From Aestuariirhabdus litorea (GTDB lineage Bacteria; Pseudomonadota; Gammaproteobacteria; Pseudomonadales; Aestuariirhabdaceae), in the NCBI RefSeq assembly GCF_003864255.1, contig NZ_QWEZ01000002.1, positions 930,001-994,000 of the forward strand: a stretch of 64,000 bases of DNA. Direction: 5' to 3'. The notes under the pieces were generated by a model, which saw only the letters and a program-made list of their open reading frames with translations, did not search any database and was not told the origin of the DNA. Below, piece by piece: positions 1 to 8,892 of this stretch (positions within the stretch are counted from its first letter, which is position 1; the number at the start of each line of letters is the position of its first letter). A program made the translations under genes and the position numbers.

Positions 1-1
1 C

Positions 2-1954
2 AGCCGCGGTAACCCGGCCCTGCGCATGGCTATGCAGACCCGCGAGCAGCACATCCGTCGCGAGAAGGCCAACAGTAACATCTGTACCGCCCAGGTCCTG
101 CTGGCCAATATGGCCGCCTTCTACGCGGTCTACCACGGCCCCGAAGGGCTCAAGCGGATCGCCAATCGGGTCCACCGCCTGACCGATATTCTCGCCCGCG
201 GCCTCAAGCAGGGGGGGCTGGCACCGCTCAACAGCAGCTACTTTGATACCCTCAGTCTCGACCTCGGCGAGCGCCGGGAGGCCTTGCTGGCGGCGGCCGA
301 AGCGGCCGGTTACAACCTCTATGCCGGCGATGCCGGCGTGGTCACCCTCTCCCTCAACGAGTGTTGCTCACGGTCCGATGTCGAGACCCTGTGGGAGATT
401 CTGCTGGGCGCCGGCCACGGCCTCAGTGTGGCGGCGCTGGACGCTGAAAGCAGTGCGATTCCTGCAGCCCTCAAGCGGGAGGAGGCGATTCTCACCCACG
501 AGGTGTTCAACCGCTACCACTCCGAAACCGAGATGTTGCGCTACCTCAAACGGCTGGAAAACAAGGACCTGTCGCTAACTCACTCGATGATTGCGCTGGG
601 CTCCTGCACCATGAAGCTTAACGCCACCAGTGAGATGATTCCGGTGACCTGGGCCGAGTTCGGTAACATGCACCCCTTTGCCCCGGCCTCCCAGACCGCA
701 GGCTACCAGCAGATGATCGCGGAATTGGAAGCGATGCTGAAGGAGATCACCGGCTTCGATGCGATCTGCATGCAGCCCAACTCCGGTGCCCAGGGGGAGT
801 ACGCCGGCCTGCTGGCGATCCGCAAATACCACGAGAGCCGTGGCGAAGGGCACCGTAACGTCTGCCTGATCCCCAGCTCTGCCCATGGCACCAACCCCGC
901 CAGCGCCATGATGGCCTCGATGCGAGTGGTGGTGGTGGAGTGTGACAGCAAGGGTAACGTCGATGTCGCCGACCTCAGGGCCAAGGCCGAGGAGCTGTCC
1001 GACAGCCTCTCCTGCCTGATGATCACCTACCCCTCCACCCACGGGGTGTACGAGGAGGAGATCATCGAGATCTGCAACATCATTCACCAGCACGGGGGCC
1101 AGGTGTACATGGATGGCGCCAACCTCAATGCCCAGGTGGGACTCTCCAAGCCGGGACTGATTGGCGCCGATGTCTCCCACATGAACCTGCACAAGACCTT
1201 TGCCATTCCCCACGGGGGTGGCGGTCCCGGTATGGGTCCGATCGGTGTCAAGGCGCACCTCGCCCCCTTCGTGGCCAACCACTCGGTGGTCAAGCTGGAG
1301 GGGCCGAACCCCGATAGCGGGGCGGTGTCGGCCGCGCCCTGGGGCAGCGCCTCCATCCTGCCGATCAGCTGGGCCTACATCCGCATGCTGGGGGCGGAGG
1401 GGCTGCGCACCTCAACCGAAACAGCCATCCTCAACGCCAACTACATGGCCAGGCGCCTGGGCGAGCACTACCCCGTGCTCTACAGCGGGCGCAACGGGCG
1501 TGTCGCCCACGAGTGCATCATCGACCTGCGGCCGTTGAAGGCGGTTTCCGGTATCAGTGAGGAGGATGTGGCCAAGCGCCTGATCGACTTCGGCTTCCAT
1601 GCCCCCACCATGAGCTTCCCGGTGGCCGGTACTCTCATGATCGAGCCCACCGAGAGTGAGTCCAAGGCGGAGCTGGATCGCTTTGTGGATGCCATGATCG
1701 CCATCCGCAGCGAGATCGCCCAGGTGGAGGCCGGCACCCTCGATGCCGACAACAACATGCTCAAGAACGCCCCCCATACCCTCGCTGATATCATGGATGA
1801 GAACTGGGATCGTCCCTACAGCAAGCAGCAGGGGGCCTACCCCCTGAGCTGGGTGGCCGAAGGCAAGTTCTGGCCCAGCGTCAACCGTATCGACAACGTT
1901 TATGGGGATCGCAATCTCCATTGCAGCTGCCCGACCACCGACAGCTATCGCTAG
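2..1954 (+). CDS. gcvP: Glycine dehydrogenase (decarboxylating), P-protein, C-terminal part
   Basis: P-protein of the glycine cleavage system. It decarboxylates glycine with PLP and passes the aminomethyl group to the lipoyl H-protein. The frame is open from the first bases of the window, so the start lies outside; about 650 of the usual ~955 residues are present. The PLP-lysine motif [14 protein letters not shown] is intact, with the lysine codon at 1193-1195, and the C-terminal part runs to a normal stop. A hairpin terminator follows at once, so this is the last gene of its transcript. A GcvR-like regulator lies at 36.6 kb. Identity is very secure. Confidence 0.97.
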   Translation, partial: SRGNPALRMAMQTREQHIRREKANSNICTAQVLLANMAAFYAVYHGPEGLKRIANRVHRLTDILARGLKQGGLAPLNSSYFDTLSLDLGERREALLAAAEAAGYNLYAGDAGVVTLSLNECCSRSDVETLWEILLGAGHGLSVAALDAESSAIPAALKREEAILTHEVFNRYHSETEMLRYLKRLENKDLSLTHSMIALGSCTMKLNATSEMIPVTWAEFGNMHPFAPASQTAGYQQMIAELEAMLKEITGFDAICMQPNSGAQGEYAGLLAIRKYHESRGEGHRNVCLIPSSAHGTNPASAMMASMRVVVVECDSKGNVDVADLRAKAEELSDSLSCLMITYPSTHGVYEEEIIEICNIIHQHGGQVYMDGANLNAQVGLSKPGLIGADVSHMNLHKTFAIPHGGGGPGMGPIGVKAHLAPFVANHSVVKLEGPNPDSGAVSAAPWGSASILPISWAYIRMLGAEGLRTSTETAILNANYMARRLGEHYPVLYSGRNGRVAHECIIDLRPLKAVSGISEEDVAKRLIDFGFHAPTMSFPVAGTLMIEPTESESKAELDRFVDAMIAIRSEIAQVEAGTLDADNNMLKNAPHTLADIMDENWDRPYSKQQGAYPLSWVAEGKFWPSVNRIDNVYGDRNLHCSCPTTDSYR

Positions 1955-1980
1955 GGGTAACTCGCAGCGGCGATACAGAG

Positions 1981-2003
1981 GCGGGCCATAGGGCCCGCTT
2001 TCT
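1981..2003 (+). terminator. Rho-independent terminator after gcvP
   Basis: A perfect 7-bp stem (GCGGGCC / GGCCCGC) with loop ATAG is followed by TTTCTGTT. It lies 26 bases after the gcvP stop. The T-run is imperfect, so efficiency is uncertain. Confidence 0.7.
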
Positions 2004-2100
2004 GTTGGGTATTCACAACCCTGATAGCAGTCGCAGTTGTGGAAGAAAGGCTCACAATTCGGGTAGACGCCACCGTTGAATCCCCTATGCAGGAGTCCCC

Positions 2101-3234
2101 ATGAACCGATCCCCAGCCCCCTCCACCCAGCAGCGAACCTTTGTGGTGAACCGTCGCCACTTCGAGCAGAGCCGGCAGCTGAGTGCTCCCGCCCCGACCC
2201 CGGAACAGCTGCAACCGGGCCAGCTGTTGCTGGCGGTTGACCGTTTCGCATTTACCGCCAACAACATCACCTACGCGGCCATGGGCAAGGCGCTGCGCTA
2301 CTGGGAGTTTTTCCCGGCCGAGGGCGAGGAAGGGATCATACCCGTGTGGGGCTTTGCCGATGTCATCGCCTCCCGTTGCGAGGGGATCGAGGTGGGAGAG
2401 CGCATCTACGGCTACTACCCCATGGCCTCCCACCTGCGGGTGGAACCGGTGCAGGTCAGCGATGCCAGTTTTGTGGATGGCAGCGAGCACCGACGCAGCC
2501 TGCCGGTGATCTATAACCAGTACATCCGCTCGGCGGTGGACCCCATCTACCGCGCCGATACCGAAGCACTGCAGATGCTGCTGCGCCCCCTCTTTACCAC
2601 CTCCTTTTTGCTGGATGACTTCTTTATCGACAACCAGTTGTTCGGCGCCCGCTCCCTGGTGCTGACCAGCGCCTCCAGCAAGACGGCGCTGGGGATGGCC
2701 TTTCTGCTGAGCCAGCAGCGTGACCAGCGCACGCTGGACTATGAGGTGGTCGGCCTGACCTCAGCCCGAAACCGCGCCTTTGTCGAGTCACTCGGCTGTT
2801 ACGATCGCGTGCTGGAGTACGGAGCGGTGGAGAGCCTGGACCCCGGGGTGGCCACCGCGATCGTCGACTTTGCCGGCATGGGCGAGCTGCTGGGTCGGCT
2901 CCACCGCCACTTCGATACCCAGTTGACCTACAGCTGCCTGGTGGGTGCCGCCCACTGGGACGCCCGCGCGGGGGCCCCCGCCGAACTGCCCGGAGCGGCA
3001 CCGGAGATGTTCTTTGCCCCCACCCAGGCTCAAAAACGCCTCAAGGAGTGGGGAGGCGCCGCCTTCCAGCAGAGGGTCGCCACTGCCTGGGCAACCTTCC
3101 TGGACTTTGTGGGGGGCTGGATGCGGGTGGAGGAGGCGCTCGGTGGCGAGGCCGCCGAACGGGTGTACCAGCAGACCCTGGCCGGTGATATCGACCCGCA
3201 AACCGGCTATATTCTGTCGTTACGACAGGACTAG
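2101..3234 (+). CDS. DUF2855 family protein
   Basis: A 377-residue protein that resembles the DUF2855 family, whose members look like medium-chain reductase relatives of unknown substrate. The N-terminal half carries the conserved NNITYA segment and a VWGFADV stretch. The central part (about residues 190-260) reads like a Rossmann nucleotide-binding region (VLTSASSKTALG, VVGLTSARN). There is no signal peptide. The ATG start is preceded by CAGGAG. It stands between the gcvP terminator and a glyoxalase-like gene, which give no functional hint. Family assignment is fairly secure; the reaction is unknown. Confidence 0.75.
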   Translation: MNRSPAPSTQQRTFVVNRRHFEQSRQLSAPAPTPEQLQPGQLLLAVDRFAFTANNITYAAMGKALRYWEFFPAEGEEGIIPVWGFADVIASRCEGIEVGERIYGYYPMASHLRVEPVQVSDASFVDGSEHRRSLPVIYNQYIRSAVDPIYRADTEALQMLLRPLFTTSFLLDDFFIDNQLFGARSLVLTSASSKTALGMAFLLSQQRDQRTLDYEVVGLTSARNRAFVESLGCYDRVLEYGAVESLDPGVATAIVDFAGMGELLGRLHRHFDTQLTYSCLVGAAHWDARAGAPAELPGAAPEMFFAPTQAQKRLKEWGGAAFQQRVATAWATFLDFVGGWMRVEEALGGEAAERVYQQTLAGDIDPQTGYILSLRQD

Positions 3235-3257
3235 CCTGCGCGGATAAGGAGCCCGCT

Positions 3258-3545
3258 GTGCCGCAACACGAATCGTTCAACTCCCTGGAGTTCCCGGCAC
3301 AGGACCTGGCCGCTCTCAAGGCGCTTTTTAGCGTGCTCTTCGGCTGGCCGTTCGTCGACTACGGGCCGGACTGCTGCGCCTTCACCGGCATTGGTATGGA
3401 GCAAGGCCTCTACCGCTCCGGCCGGGTATCGAGTGCCGCCGGGGGGACGATCCTTAAGTCTGTATTTCGCTTTGCCGATAGAAGCCGATTCCACTTAGCC
3501 GACCCTGTCGGCAATGGATTGGCGCTCTGGTCGGATCGGACGTGA
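3258..3545 (+). CDS. VOC (glyoxalase-fold) protein, internally shortened
   Basis: A 95-residue protein of the vicinal-oxygen-chelate family. The N-terminal half (ESFNSLEFPAQDLAALKALF, GWPFVDYGPDCCAF) and the C-terminal tail (FRFADRSRFHLADPVGN, LALWSD) match the usual small VOC proteins. These are normally about 120 residues. The strand-helix segment that should lie between residues ~60 and 65 is missing, which looks like an in-frame loss of about 25 codons. The start is GTG after AAGGAG. The stop overlaps the start of the next gene in GTGA, so the two are translationally coupled. It may be non-functional or a decayed paralogue. Confidence 0.65.
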   Translation: MPQHESFNSLEFPAQDLAALKALFSVLFGWPFVDYGPDCCAFTGIGMEQGLYRSGRVSSAAGGTILKSVFRFADRSRFHLADPVGNGLALWSDRT

Positions 3546-4855
3546 ATCCGGAATCTTCCTGGCTGCGGCGGGCACCGGGTCTGGCCGGTGCGCTGATCCT
3601 GTGCGGCCTGCTGCTGGTGATGGCCTCATCCCTGGGGCTGGCGGTGCCGCTGGCGCTGGCCAGCATCGTCTATTGGGGCGCGGTTGTGCTGCTCTGGCCG
3701 AGACTCGGAAAGCGCAACCGGGTGCAGACCCTGCTGCTGTTGGCGGCCGGAGGCGGCACCCTGCTCTGGAGCCTGCGGCGGGGGGCTGAGCTGGATCTGC
3801 CCCAGTTGCTGGCAGGCAACAGCAGCCTTATATCGATGCTGGTGGCGGTGAGTTTCCTGGCGCTGATCAGCCGCCCAGAGCAGGAGGCGGGGGAGCGCCT
3901 TCCCCGCGGCAAGCGCGCGGTAGCCTCCACCCTGCTGGCGGTGCATCTGTTTGGGGCGGTGATTAACCTGTCGTCGATTTTCATTATCGGCGACCGCATC
4001 GCACGCCAGCTTCGACTGACGCCGGCCCAGGTGGTGGTGCTGGTGCGGGGCTTCTCCGCAGCGGCCTTCTGGTCTCCCTTTTTTGCCGCCATGGCGGTGG
4101 CGCTGAGCTACGCCCCCGAGGCCAGCCTGCCGAGGCTGTGGCTGGTGGGGATGCCCCTGGCCGCGGCGGCGCTGCTGCTGACCGGCTGGCAGCTGAGCCG
4201 GGGGGACAAGGGGCCGGTGGCGGAGTTTACCGGCTACCCGATGCACTATGGAGGGCTCTGGCTCCCCCTGTCGCTGGCGGCAGCAGTCTTTATCGCCCGG
4301 GTCATCTACCCGGCGCTGTCGGTGTTGACGCTGATCACCCTGCTCGCCCCCCTGCTGGCGCTATTGGTGCTGGTAGCGCGACGCGCTGGCGTGGTCGTGC
4401 GCGTCAGTAATCACTGTCGCCAGAGGCTTCCACAGATGGGCAACGAGTTGGCGTTGTTCCAGGCCGCCGGGGTGTTGGGCTATGGACTTGAGCGGCTCTC
4501 GGGCACTTTCGCCAGTCAGTTTCCGCTGCAGCAGTTTGGTGCGTTGGAGGCCTCCATCGCCTACCTCGGAATCGTACTGGTGTCGATACTCGGGGTGCAC
4601 CCCATCATCAGTATTGCGTTGGTGGGCTCGCTGCTGGCGCCGCTGCAGCCGGACCACAGCCTGCTGGCACTGGTGTTTCTCTCCGCCTGGGCGCTGGGGT
4701 CGGTGGTGGGTCCCCTGTCGGGGATGAACCTGGGGGTGCAGGGGCGCTATGGGGTCGACTCTTTCCAGATCATGCGAATGAACCTGGGCTATACGGTGCT
4801 GATGTCGGCGTTGGTGGTGGTGGCTATCTACTGGCTGGCTCCCTCCGCGCCCTGA
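3542..4855 (+). CDS. Polytopic inner-membrane protein, ion-transporter-superfamily-like
   Basis: A 437-residue, very hydrophobic protein with about 10-12 predicted membrane segments and short basic loops. The C-terminal half has helix-breaking, polar-containing membrane stretches (ILGVHPIISIALVGS and GSVVGPLSGMNLGVQG), a pattern seen in re-entrant loops of anion and sodium-coupled carriers. This suggests a secondary transporter, but I do not recognise the family with certainty and cannot name a substrate. The start is GTG and overlaps the stop of the shortened VOC gene by four bases. No terminator is evident before the lrgA-like gene. Confidence 0.6.
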   Translation: MNPESSWLRRAPGLAGALILCGLLLVMASSLGLAVPLALASIVYWGAVVLLWPRLGKRNRVQTLLLLAAGGGTLLWSLRRGAELDLPQLLAGNSSLISMLVAVSFLALISRPEQEAGERLPRGKRAVASTLLAVHLFGAVINLSSIFIIGDRIARQLRLTPAQVVVLVRGFSAAAFWSPFFAAMAVALSYAPEASLPRLWLVGMPLAAAALLLTGWQLSRGDKGPVAEFTGYPMHYGGLWLPLSLAAAVFIARVIYPALSVLTLITLLAPLLALLVLVARRAGVVVRVSNHCRQRLPQMGNELALFQAAGVLGYGLERLSGTFASQFPLQQFGALEASIAYLGIVLVSILGVHPIISIALVGSLLAPLQPDHSLLALVFLSAWALGSVVGPLSGMNLGVQGRYGVDSFQIMRMNLGYTVLMSALVVVAIYWLAPSAP

Positions 4856-5000
4856 GCCCCGCCTTCCACCCTGTGGAAACGCCGTCAGGGGCCAGTGTCG
4901 ATGGGGGCTGTTGGGCGCTCTATACTGAAGGAGGGGCGCCAGGGGCGATCCCTTTCTGCTCATTGCCATCAGGGTTGTCGGACCCTCTGCGAGGTGCGCC

Positions 5001-5369
5001 ATCGCGTTTCTAAACGGAATCACACTGTTACTGCTGTGCCAGCTGGCGGGCGAGGTATCGGTGCGGCTGCTCGCGCTGCCGGTACCCGGCCCGGTGGTGG
5101 GCATGTGTTTATTGCTGCTGTGGCTGCTGGCGCGGGGGGAGGTACTGCCCTCGGTCGATACCGCCGCCGGCGCGCTGCTTGCCCACCTGTCGCTGCTGTT
5201 TGTACCCGCCGGGGTAGGGCTGATGGCCCACTTTACCCGCCTGGGGAGCGAGTGGATGCCGCTGCTGGTAGCGCTGGTGGCCAGTACCCTGATTGGTATG
5301 GTGACCACGGCGCTGGTGATGCAGTGGTTGATGAAAGGCAGAGTGCGACGGGGTGATGAACATGATTGA
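5001..5369 (+). CDS. CidA/LrgA family membrane protein, probable ATC start
   Basis: A small holin-like membrane protein of the CidA/LrgA family, partner of LrgB. The family core is clear (LALPVPGPVVGM, then FVPAGVGLM). The first ATG/GTG/TTG in frame is GTG at 5061, but starting there would remove the first membrane helix. The frame upstream encodes FLNGITLLLLCQLAGE, a good family match. No ATG, GTG or TTG occurs in frame back to the stop at 4926. ATC at 5001 has GAGG at 4991-4994, six bases ahead, and gives 122 residues, a normal family length. The end overlaps lrgB. The start is an inference. Confidence 0.7.
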   Translation: MAFLNGITLLLLCQLAGEVSVRLLALPVPGPVVGMCLLLLWLLARGEVLPSVDTAAGALLAHLSLLFVPAGVGLMAHFTRLGSEWMPLLVALVASTLIGMVTTALVMQWLMKGRVRRGDEHD

Positions 5370-6084
5370 GCCCGATTTGATGGAAATCTGGGTCTACCTC
5401 AGTGCCACTCCGCTGCTGGGGCTGACGCTGACGCTGGTGGCCTACAGCCTGGCCTACCGGCTCTACCAGCGTTCGGGTGGGCGACCGCTGCTCAACCCGG
5501 TGGTGACCAGTGTGGCGCTGTTGATTGCGGTGCTGATGGCCACAGGCACCCGCTACGAAACCTATTTTGAAGGGGGGCAGTTCGTCCACTTCCTGCTGGG
5601 GCCGGCCACGGTGGCGCTGGCGGTGCCGCTCTATCAGCAGTGGGCGCGCCTGCGGCGCATCTGGTGGCCGCTGCTGGCGGGGCTGTTGGCGGGCAGTGTC
5701 ACCGGCGCACTCAGCGCCCTGTTGATTGCCCGTGGACTGGGGGCCAGCCTCGAAGGGCAGCTGTCGCTGGCCCCCAAGTCGGTGACCGCGCCGGTGGCCA
5801 TGGGGATATCGGAGCAGATCGGTGGTATCCCCTCGCTGACAGCGGTGCTGGTGGTCAGTACGGGCATTCTGGGGGCGGTGGCGGGAACCCGGTTGCTTAG
5901 CCTGATCGGGATTCGTGATGACAGCGTCAAGGGGGTTGCCATGGGAGTGGCCGCCCACGGCATTGGCACCGCCCGCGCCTTTCAGGTCAGCCAGCAGATG
6001 GGGGCTTTTTCCGGACTGGCGATGGCGTTGTCAGCGGCGATCACGGCCTTGATTCTGCCGCCGTTACTGAGCCTGTTCGGCTGA
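5353..6084 (+). CDS. LrgB family membrane protein
   Basis: A 243-residue integral membrane protein of the LrgB/CidB family, with about seven hydrophobic segments. Conserved stretches include LLGPATVALAVPLY, SLAPKSVTAPVAMG and GVAAHGIGTARAF. LrgAB pairs are linked to murein hydrolase control, and in some bacteria and plastids to pyruvate or glycolate transport. The start is GTG at 5353, with ATG alternatives at 5356 and 5362. All of them lie inside the 3' end of the lrgA-like gene, so the pair is an overlapping two-gene operon. Confidence 0.88.
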   Translation: MMNMIEPDLMEIWVYLSATPLLGLTLTLVAYSLAYRLYQRSGGRPLLNPVVTSVALLIAVLMATGTRYETYFEGGQFVHFLLGPATVALAVPLYQQWARLRRIWWPLLAGLLAGSVTGALSALLIARGLGASLEGQLSLAPKSVTAPVAMGISEQIGGIPSLTAVLVVSTGILGAVAGTRLLSLIGIRDDSVKGVAMGVAAHGIGTARAFQVSQQMGAFSGLAMALSAAITALILPPLLSLFG

Positions 6085-6154
6085 CCCTGTTGCCATAGCC
6101 GAGCACTTCTCATTTCTGTGGGTGTTGCCGGGCCGTTGCGGCCCCCCCCTTCGC

Positions 6155-6182
6155 TTGACTCCCGGGGGCAGGGGCATAGACT
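6155..6182 (+). promoter_or_regulatory. Sigma-70-type promoter for the peroxiredoxin gene
   Basis: TTGACT at 6155-6160 and TAGACT at 6177-6182 are separated by 16 bases and lie 51 bases before the peroxiredoxin start. Both boxes match consensus in four to five positions. No dyad for an oxidative-stress regulator was recognised beside it. Confidence 0.55.
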
Positions 6183-6232
6183 GTTTGGACGGTGCACCAT
6201 CGCACCCTCAAGGATAACCAAAGGGGCAAGTT

Positions 6233-6709
6233 ATGAGCGTACAGATAGGCGATCGAATTCCCTCCGTCAGTCTGCGGGTGATGGGGCCCGAGGGGCCGGA
6301 GCCGGTGACCACCGATGAGCTGTTTGCGGGCAAGCGGGTGGTGATGTTTGCGGTACCCGGCGCTTTCACTCCGGGCTGCTCCCGTACCCACCTGCCGGGC
6401 TTTGTGGTGCAGGCGGATGCCATCAGGGCCAAGGGGGTGGATAGCATCATCTGTACCTCGGTCAATGATGCCTTCGTGATGGCCGCCTGGGGCCAGGCCC
6501 AGAACGCTGAGGCGATCATCATGCTGGCCGATGGCAACGCCGAGCTGGCCTCGGCGCTGGGGCTCACCAAGGACGCCTCGGCCTTTCAAATGGGTACCCG
6601 CAGCCAGCGCTACGCGATGATCGTCAATGATGGCGTCATCGAGTTGTTGAATGTGGACGAGAAGGGGATCGACCTCAGCAGCGCCGAAACCATTTTGAAT
6701 GCGCTCTAG
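6233..6709 (+). CDS. Peroxiredoxin, Prx5 type
   Basis: A 158-residue thioredoxin-fold peroxidase that reduces hydrogen peroxide and organic peroxides. The peroxidatic site PGAFTPGC lies at residues 42-49, with Cys49 as nucleophile and the downstream SRTHLPG typical of the Prx5/AhpE-like atypical class. NDAFVMAAWG is also family-typical. Length is normal for the short form; the glutaredoxin domain found fused in some gammaproteobacteria is absent. It has its own promoter and a SD-like AAGGGG. Confidence 0.92.
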   Translation: MSVQIGDRIPSVSLRVMGPEGPEPVTTDELFAGKRVVMFAVPGAFTPGCSRTHLPGFVVQADAIRAKGVDSIICTSVNDAFVMAAWGQAQNAEAIIMLADGNAELASALGLTKDASAFQMGTRSQRYAMIVNDGVIELLNVDEKGIDLSSAETILNAL

Positions 6710-6736
6710 CGCGACCATCGTAAAGCAGGAGAGAGA

Positions 6737-7384
6737 ATGAACAGCATTGGACGCGCGGCCCTGGTCCTCGCCGCCCTGTTATTGGCCGGTTGCCAGAGTG
6801 CCTATTACAGCGCCATGGAGCAGGTGGGTATCCACAAACGCGATATCATGGCCGACCGGGTCGAGGAGGCCCGCGATGCCCAGGGGGAGGCGCGCGACCA
6901 GTTCAAATCGGCGCTGGAGCGCTACCGCTCGGTGGTGACTGTCGAGGATCAGCCGCTGGCCGATAAGTACGATGAGCTGAACAGCGAGTATGAAGCCAGC
7001 CGCGATGCGGCGACCGAGGTGAGCGATCGCATCGCCGCGGTGGAGTCGGTTTCCGAGGCGCTGTTCGATGAGTGGCGCGAGGAGCTGAAACTCTACTCCA
7101 ACGCCAGCCTGCGCAAGCAGAGCCAAAGCAAACTGGTGGCCACCGAACGCAAATACCAGAGCCTGATCAAGGCGATGCGACGCTCGGAAGCCAGAATGCA
7201 ACCGGTATTGTCGGTGCTGCAGGATCAGGTGCTGTTCCTCAAGCACAACCTCAATGCCCGTGCCATCGACGCCCTCAAGGGGGAGTTGAAAACCATCCAG
7301 ACCGATGTCGGCCGCCTGGTGGCAGAGATGGAGCGATCCATTGCGGAGTCGGAGGCATTCCTCAAAACCTTGCAGGAGGGATAG
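6737..7384 (+). CDS. DUF2959 family lipoprotein
   Basis: A 215-residue predicted lipoprotein. The signal peptide ends in the lipobox LLAGC, with Cys19 as lipidation site. The mature part is almost entirely charged helix (residues ~35-215) and likely forms coiled coil. The YYSAMEQVGIHKRDIM segment after the lipobox is the hallmark of the DUF2959 family. Function is unknown in the family. It follows the peroxiredoxin by 27 bases and is followed directly by the thiamine-binding-like gene. Confidence 0.82.
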   Translation: MNSIGRAALVLAALLLAGCQSAYYSAMEQVGIHKRDIMADRVEEARDAQGEARDQFKSALERYRSVVTVEDQPLADKYDELNSEYEASRDAATEVSDRIAAVESVSEALFDEWREELKLYSNASLRKQSQSKLVATERKYQSLIKAMRRSEARMQPVLSVLQDQVLFLKHNLNARAIDALKGELKTIQTDVGRLVAEMERSIAESEAFLKTLQEG

Positions 7385-7386
7385 TG

Positions 7387-7641
7387 ATGGAACTGTCGGT
7401 AGAGATCAGTTTTTATCCGCTACAGGACGAGTACAAGCGGCCGATACTGGCGCTGATCGATGAGCTCGCCCGTGAACCGGGGCTGGAGGTGATTCCCAAT
7501 CGAATGAGCACCCAGCTGTTTGGGGACTACGATCTGCTGATGGCGGCCCTGACGCGGCTGATGAAACGCTCCTTCGAACTCCACGGCACCGCCGTGTTTG
7601 TCGCCAAGTTTATCAACAGCGACCGTCGCCCCAGGGGCTGA
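7387..7641 (+). CDS. Small YkoF/MTH1187-like (thiamine-binding fold) protein
   Basis: An 84-residue cytosolic protein. The sequence SVEISFYPL near the N-terminus, NRMSTQLFGDYD in the middle and VFVAKFINSDR at the end fit the MTH1187/YkoF ferredoxin-like domain, in which relatives bind thiamine or HMP. ATG at 7387 sits two bases after the stop of the DUF2959 gene; GTG at 7384 would overlap it by one base. A strong terminator follows, so the two genes form the end of one transcript. The ligand is not known. Confidence 0.65.
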   Translation: MELSVEISFYPLQDEYKRPILALIDELAREPGLEVIPNRMSTQLFGDYDLLMAALTRLMKRSFELHGTAVFVAKFINSDRRPRG

Positions 7642-7665
7642 TCAGGCGCGTGCCTCCGAGGGTCA

Positions 7666-7692
7666 AAGGGCTTGCTTGCAGGCCCTTTTTTT
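7666..7692 (+). terminator. Rho-independent terminator
   Basis: A stem of AAGGGCTTGC with GCAGGCCCTT (one G-T pair) is followed by seven T, directly downstream of the small thiamine-binding-like gene. Confidence 0.85.
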
Positions 7693-7761
7693 GCGGCTGC
7701 GTTATAGTGAATAAAGGCAGTGGTGGAGGGGCGAAGGCATGTGGGTGACCAGGGAGGGTCG

Positions 7762-8217
7762 ATGACGGAGCGGGAGAAGGGGGTCGAGGAGGTCCGTGTG
7801 TTTGAGGCTTTTGTACGCGCCTCGGGGCTGCCGGTTGCCCTCCATAGCGTGCGCAAATGTTACCCCCCCAAACCTGATATACGCTGCCAGTACCTTAACG
7901 GTGACTGGGTCTACTTCGAGTTGACCGAGTTGTGCGATGAACGCCTCTTCAAACCGGATGCGGTGGCTATCGAGCGCCGCGGCGAGCCCCGTGCCACGGA
8001 GGCGGTCGAACGTATCGTGCACAACAAACTGGGCAAACAGTATCCGGTTGAGCTGCCGGTGGAACTGCTCTGTTATACCCAGGGGAGGCTGGGGGTTGAG
8101 GACGGCGCACTGGAGGCTCAGGTTCGCGCCCTGGTGGCGGCGGACCCAGGCCCCTTTGTGCGGGTCTGGTTCCTCGGTGAGCAGCGGGTGGATCAGGTTT
8201 GGCCCCCCGCCGGGTAA
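7762..8217 (+). CDS. Hypothetical protein, possible nuclease-like fold
   Basis: A 151-residue protein I do not recognise. ATG at 7762 is preceded by AGGGAGGG; an upstream in-frame start at 7720 has no such site. The segment PDIRCQYLNGDWVYFELTEL (residues ~35-55) has the spacing of a PD-(D/E)XK core: Pro-Asp, then a beta strand ending in an acidic residue. The usual lysine is replaced (ELT), so this is only a resemblance. There is no signal peptide or membrane segment. It is followed closely by a GNAT gene. Confidence 0.55.
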   Translation: MTEREKGVEEVRVFEAFVRASGLPVALHSVRKCYPPKPDIRCQYLNGDWVYFELTELCDERLFKPDAVAIERRGEPRATEAVERIVHNKLGKQYPVELPVELLCYTQGRLGVEDGALEAQVRALVAADPGPFVRVWFLGEQRVDQVWPPAG

Positions 8218-8249
8218 CGGCGACGGTAAGGCGATACAGGTGTCAGGCA

Positions 8250-8819
8250 TTGATTGAGCGACTGACCAGTGAGCGGTTAGAGATCACCCCCCTGCGGCTG
8301 GCGGACGCCGGGGATATCCTGCGGCTGCTCAACGACGCCGACTTCCTGCGTTTTATCGGCGATCGAGGGGTGCGCACCCTGGAGGACGCCTGCGATTACC
8401 TTCGCCGGGGCCCGCTGCAGAGCTATAGCCGGCACGGCATTGGACTGTGGCGGGTGGGGTTGCGGCAGACGGGAGCGATGATAGGGGTCTGCGGCCTCCT
8501 GTGTCGTGAGCCGTTGGAGATGCCGGATCTGGGGTATGCCCTGCTGATGGAGTTTCGTCACCAGGGGTATGCCCGCGAGGCCAGCCAAAGGGTGCTCGAC
8601 TACGCCCGTGACGGGTTGCAGTTGCCGCGGGTGCTGGCGTTGGTGGACCCGCTCAATGAGGACTCCATTGGCCTGCTTAACCGGCTTGGTTTCCGCCCCC
8701 TCAAACAGCTGCAGTTGGAAGCGCAGGGACCCTCACTGTTGCTGCTGGTCAAGCGGCTGGCGCCGCGGTCAGGACCTCTTAGAGTAACTCCGGCTCCGTC
8801 CCGAGGCGGCGCGTGCTAG
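8250..8819 (+). CDS. GNAT acetyltransferase, RimJ/RimL type
   Basis: A 189-residue N-acetyltransferase. SERLEITPLRLADAGDI is the typical RimJ/RimL-type opening, GYALLMEFRHQGYAREA is the acetyl-CoA-binding motif, and NEDSIGLLNRLGF is the C-terminal strand-helix. Acceptor substrate unknown. The best-placed start is TTG at 8250; TTG at 8199 would overlap the upstream gene by 19 bases and add a basic tail outside the domain. No strong ribosome site marks either, so the start is uncertain. Confidence 0.8.
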   Translation: MIERLTSERLEITPLRLADAGDILRLLNDADFLRFIGDRGVRTLEDACDYLRRGPLQSYSRHGIGLWRVGLRQTGAMIGVCGLLCREPLEMPDLGYALLMEFRHQGYAREASQRVLDYARDGLQLPRVLALVDPLNEDSIGLLNRLGFRPLKQLQLEAQGPSLLLLVKRLAPRSGPLRVTPAPSRGGAC

Positions 8820-8892
8820 CCCCTTTGCTGGCGCTTACGCCGGGATGGGGGTAGGCTGACTTCGCCTTTCCATTCGTTTCAGGAGCCTCCCT

